From Chitinophagales bacterium (lineage in GTDB: Bacteria; Bacteroidota; Bacteroidia; Chitinophagales; JADJOU01), in NCBI GenBank assembly GCA_030832185.1, contig JAURJQ010000012.1, positions 1 through 36,333 of the forward strand: 36,333 nucleotides of DNA. Direction: 5' to 3'. The notes below the pieces were generated by a model that was given only the letters and a program-made list of their open reading frames with translations, ran no database searches and was not told where the DNA came from. Positions 33,946 to 36,333 of the stretch are shown in pieces. The translations under genes and the position numbers were made by a program. Within the stretch, counting starts at the first letter, position 1. Every line of letters starts with the position of its first letter.

Positions 33946-36141
33946 ATGATCAAGAGTATAGCTATCAAGTCTATTTTAGTTGTTGAGTTGGCCTTATGCA
34001 GTGCTATATTATCAGCTCAAGCTGATATCAGTGTATTGATTATAGATAGTATAACCAGAGAGAAAATAATTGGAGCTAATATTATAGTCATTGACTTGAA
34101 TTTAAAAGCTAATACTCTGAAAGATGGTTTGGCAAAGTTCTCGAAATTGCCTCTTGGTAAACATAAATTTAGCTTTAGCTATCTCGGGTATGAACCTGTG
34201 CAGAAAGAGGTTGATATTACTGAGAATGAAACGCTCATTGTATCACTCCATTCAAAGGCCTATGAGTCACATGAGATTGTGATACAGGGAACACGATCGA
34301 ATAGAAGTATAGCCAAGACTCCTACACGAGTGGAGGTTTTAACAGAAGAAATAGAAGAAGCTACTACTATGGATCCGTCGAAAGTTGCCCATCTTTTATC
34401 GCATAGTACAGGGATACAAGTGCAGCAGACCTCTGCTACATCTAATACCGCCAATGTACGTATTCAAGGATTAGATGGACGATATACTCAGATCTTAAAA
34501 GACGGCTTTCCTCTTTATGGAGGGTTTTCGGGAAGTTTAAGTATTATGCAAATTCCACCCCTTGATTTACGCCAAGTAGAGTATATCAAAGGGGGAGCTT
34601 CCACGCTTTATGGAGGCGGTGCTATTTCTGGTTTGATCAATTTAATATCAAAAGAACCTATGGTCGATGAAACTATCCTACATCTGAATATGTCACAAGT
34701 CGGAGCTTTAGATATAAATGTGTTTAATTCGCGTCGCCTGGATAACATTGGATTTACCCTATTAGCACAGCGAAATACACATAATGCCTATGACGCAGAT
34801 AGGGATGGATTCTCAGATTTGCCTGAACTATTAAAGTACAATTTAAATCCGAAAGTAGTCTTTTATATAAATCCAAAAAATACACTGAGTATAGCAGCTT
34901 CTCTAACTAAAGAGACGAGACAAGGCGGCGATATGTCCCTGATGAAAAGTGAAACTTTTACACCTAGCAATTTTTATAAAGAAAAAAATGAAAGCCAACG
35001 AGTCACGAGTCAGGCTATGTTTGAACACAAACTAAATAATAATCAAACAATATTTTTCAGAAACTCTTTTAATTTTTTCCATAGAGATTTATTAATCTTT
35101 CCTTCATTTATAGAAGGTGAGTATAAGTTCGCAGGTAACCAAACATCGTCTTTTTCCGAGGTTTCATTTACACAGAAGAAAAATAAAAATATTTTGATAG
35201 GGGGGCTTAATTTTTATACAGACCATTTCTCTGAAATAGCCCAAGTGAATTTGAGCCCTAGAGACGAAGATAGAAAAACTTTTGGTGGATTTACGAATTA
35301 TACTTTCGATCTCAGTAAAAAAGTTTTCGTAGAAAGCGGTTTGAGAGCAGATTACGTGCTGAATGATAAGGTTTATATATTACCTAGACTTTCTGCGCTC
35401 ATTCAATGGACTAATCGCCTAACGACCAGAATAGGAGGCGGAATGGGTTATAGAAATGCAAGTATATTTAATCAAGAAGCAGAAATAGTAGGTTATAAAA
35501 ATGTGCTGGCTATAAATCGAGATAAAACTCGCTCTGAAGAATCTTATGGTGCTAATGCTGACATTGGATATAAGCTGCCTCTAAGTGATCATAGTTTCCT
35601 TACGCTCAATCAAATGTTCTTTTATACTGCATTGACAAACTCATTACAATTAAAAACCAACCCTAACAATACGTTAAGTTTTGAAAATATAGATGGCTTA
35701 GTGACAAGCAAAGGTGCGGAGTCTTTTATTAAATTAGGAGTTAATGACTTTACTTTTTTCCTAGGATATACATATACTGATGCAGAGATACAAGCGAATG
35801 GAATCGCATCTGAATTTACGTTGACTCCTAGACATAGTATCAAAGGAGATGTATTGTATTCTCTGCCAAGTCAATGGAGATTCGGAGTAGATTATGAATA
35901 TAAAAGTTCACAAAAATTATCTAATGGCAGCTATACGCAGGACTATATTACTTTCGGAGCTATGGCTGAGCGATATCTTGATAGATGGATGTTTTTTGGC
36001 AATATAGAAAATATTTTTGACTTCAGACAAACGCTTAATGGTAGGATTATATCAGCGCCCAACAATACTCCTCAGTTTACAGAAGTATGGGCCCCTTTAG
36101 ATGGCTTAGTTATCAATTTTGGTGTTAGACTAAAACTATAG
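33946..36141 (+). CDS. TonB-dependent outer-membrane receptor
   Basis: A signal peptide (to about SAQA) leads into a carboxypeptidase-regulatory-like domain (about 25-105; LPLGKHKFSFSYLGYEP). A plug domain follows (about 120-235; TNVRIQGLDGRY-like TANVRIQGLDGRY, then LKDGFPLYGGF and YIKGGASTLYGGGAISGLINL), then a 22-strand barrel to the end (VINFGVRLKL). It imports a large nutrient such as a siderophore or vitamin using the TonB proton-motive link; the ligand cannot be told. I use the ATG at 33946 rather than a TTG three codons upstream. The stop is 2 bp before rlmH. Confidence 0.92.
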   Translation: MIKSIAIKSILVVELALCSAILSAQADISVLIIDSITREKIIGANIIVIDLNLKANTLKDGLAKFSKLPLGKHKFSFSYLGYEPVQKEVDITENETLIVSLHSKAYESHEIVIQGTRSNRSIAKTPTRVEVLTEEIEEATTMDPSKVAHLLSHSTGIQVQQTSATSNTANVRIQGLDGRYTQILKDGFPLYGGFSGSLSIMQIPPLDLRQVEYIKGGASTLYGGGAISGLINLISKEPMVDETILHLNMSQVGALDINVFNSRRLDNIGFTLLAQRNTHNAYDADRDGFSDLPELLKYNLNPKVVFYINPKNTLSIAASLTKETRQGGDMSLMKSETFTPSNFYKEKNESQRVTSQAMFEHKLNNNQTIFFRNSFNFFHRDLLIFPSFIEGEYKFAGNQTSSFSEVSFTQKKNKNILIGGLNFYTDHFSEIAQVNLSPRDEDRKTFGGFTNYTFDLSKKVFVESGLRADYVLNDKVYILPRLSALIQWTNRLTTRIGGGMGYRNASIFNQEAEIVGYKNVLAINRDKTRSEESYGANADIGYKLPLSDHSFLTLNQMFFYTALTNSLQLKTNPNNTLSFENIDGLVTSKGAESFIKLGVNDFTFFLGYTYTDAEIQANGIASEFTLTPRHSIKGDVLYSLPSQWRFGVDYEYKSSQKLSNGSYTQDYITFGAMAERYLDRWMFFGNIENIFDFRQTLNGRIISAPNNTPQFTEVWAPLDGLVINFGVRLKL

Positions 36142-36143
36142 TC

Positions 36144-36333
36144 ATGAAAATAAAAGTTATTGGTATCGGCAAATCTGCTCCAGCATTTATATCAGAAGGA
36201 GTTCAACATTATAGTCAAAAGATAAAACATTTCTGTGAATATGAATGGCTAGAATTATTAACTAAGAAAAAAAGCGAGCTGGCAGAGCAATCAAAAAAAA
36301 TCGATGCAGAAATTATTCTGACTCATCTGCAGA
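36144..36333 (+). CDS. rlmH: 23S rRNA (pseudouridine1915-N3)-methyltransferase RlmH, 5' part
   Basis: The first 63 codons are present (MKIKVIGIGKSAPAFISEG, YSQKIKHFCEYEWLELL), typical of the RlmH (SPOUT) N-terminus. The window ends inside the gene; a full enzyme is about 155 aa. It methylates pseudouridine 1915 of 23S rRNA in the assembled ribosome. It follows the TonB-dependent receptor gene by 2 bp. Confidence 0.85.
   Translation, partial: MKIKVIGIGKSAPAFISEGVQHYSQKIKHFCEYEWLELLTKKKSELAEQSKKIDAEIILTHLQ

Overview
The window is chromosomal DNA from a member of the Bacteroidota. The evidence is a giant cell-surface protein with a choice-of-anchor L domain, SprB-type repeats and a type B (gliding-motility) C-terminal sorting domain for the type IX secretion system, a TonB-dependent receptor with a carboxypeptidase-regulatory-like N-terminal domain, Bacteroidota-type promoter elements (TAnnTTTG), AT-rich intergenic DNA and weak Shine-Dalgarno signals. 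A proteorhodopsin followed by a Brp/Blh-type beta-carotene cleavage enzyme points to a sunlit aquatic species. I cannot place it to genus.

Layout. 1-290: a tandem 148-bp duplication carrying two tRNA-Ala(GGC) copies, the first disrupted by a 16-bp palindrome. 0.4-6 kb (+): bifunctional-nuclease-family protein, nucleoside:H+ symporter, serine-hydrolase lipoprotein overlapping a Nif3-like metal protein, C4 zinc-ribbon coiled-coil protein and a conserved hypothetical. 6-10.4 kb (-): lipid kinase, nadC, exported cyclophilin, tpx, a membrane-anchored archaemetzincin and a GNAT acetyltransferase. 10.6-19.9 kb (+): the 3080-residue surface protein, with about 31 SprB-like repeats. 20-24.4 kb (+): small outer-membrane barrel, a decayed alpha/beta hydrolase, dapD, yaaA, a barnase-like secreted RNase with its barstar-like inhibitor, and a Crp/Fnr regulator. 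24.6-26.4 kb (+): proteorhodopsin, terminator, blh. 26.4-32 kb (-): small membrane protein, flavin reductase, glnS, META-domain protein with a very basic tail, pterin dehydratase, RNase P RNA, PfkB kinase. 32-32.6 kb: a tRNA-Asn gene flanked on both sides by palindrome-disrupted tRNA fragments, with a GIY-YIG nuclease gene between. 32.7-36.3 kb: outer-membrane barrel, a second decayed gene, TonB-dependent receptor and the 5' end of rlmH.

Functional links. Blh would make the retinal that proteorhodopsin binds. The barnase/barstar pair is a toxin with its immunity protein. The pterin dehydratase, META-domain and glnS genes lie close together on one strand and probably form one transcript. The small membrane protein and flavin reductase overlap by one base.

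The most unusual signal is the 16-bp palindrome TCCCGCACGTGCGGGA. It occurs three times in the window (one copy with a single substitution), each time replacing 8-10 bp inside a duplicated tRNA copy. In the tRNA-Asn cluster the duplicated half-tRNA and terminator bracket a GIY-YIG nuclease gene, whose reading frame ends inside the palindrome-disrupted tRNA. I read this as a possible tRNA-targeting element or its scar. An assembly artefact at the window edge must be excluded for the tRNA-Ala copy.
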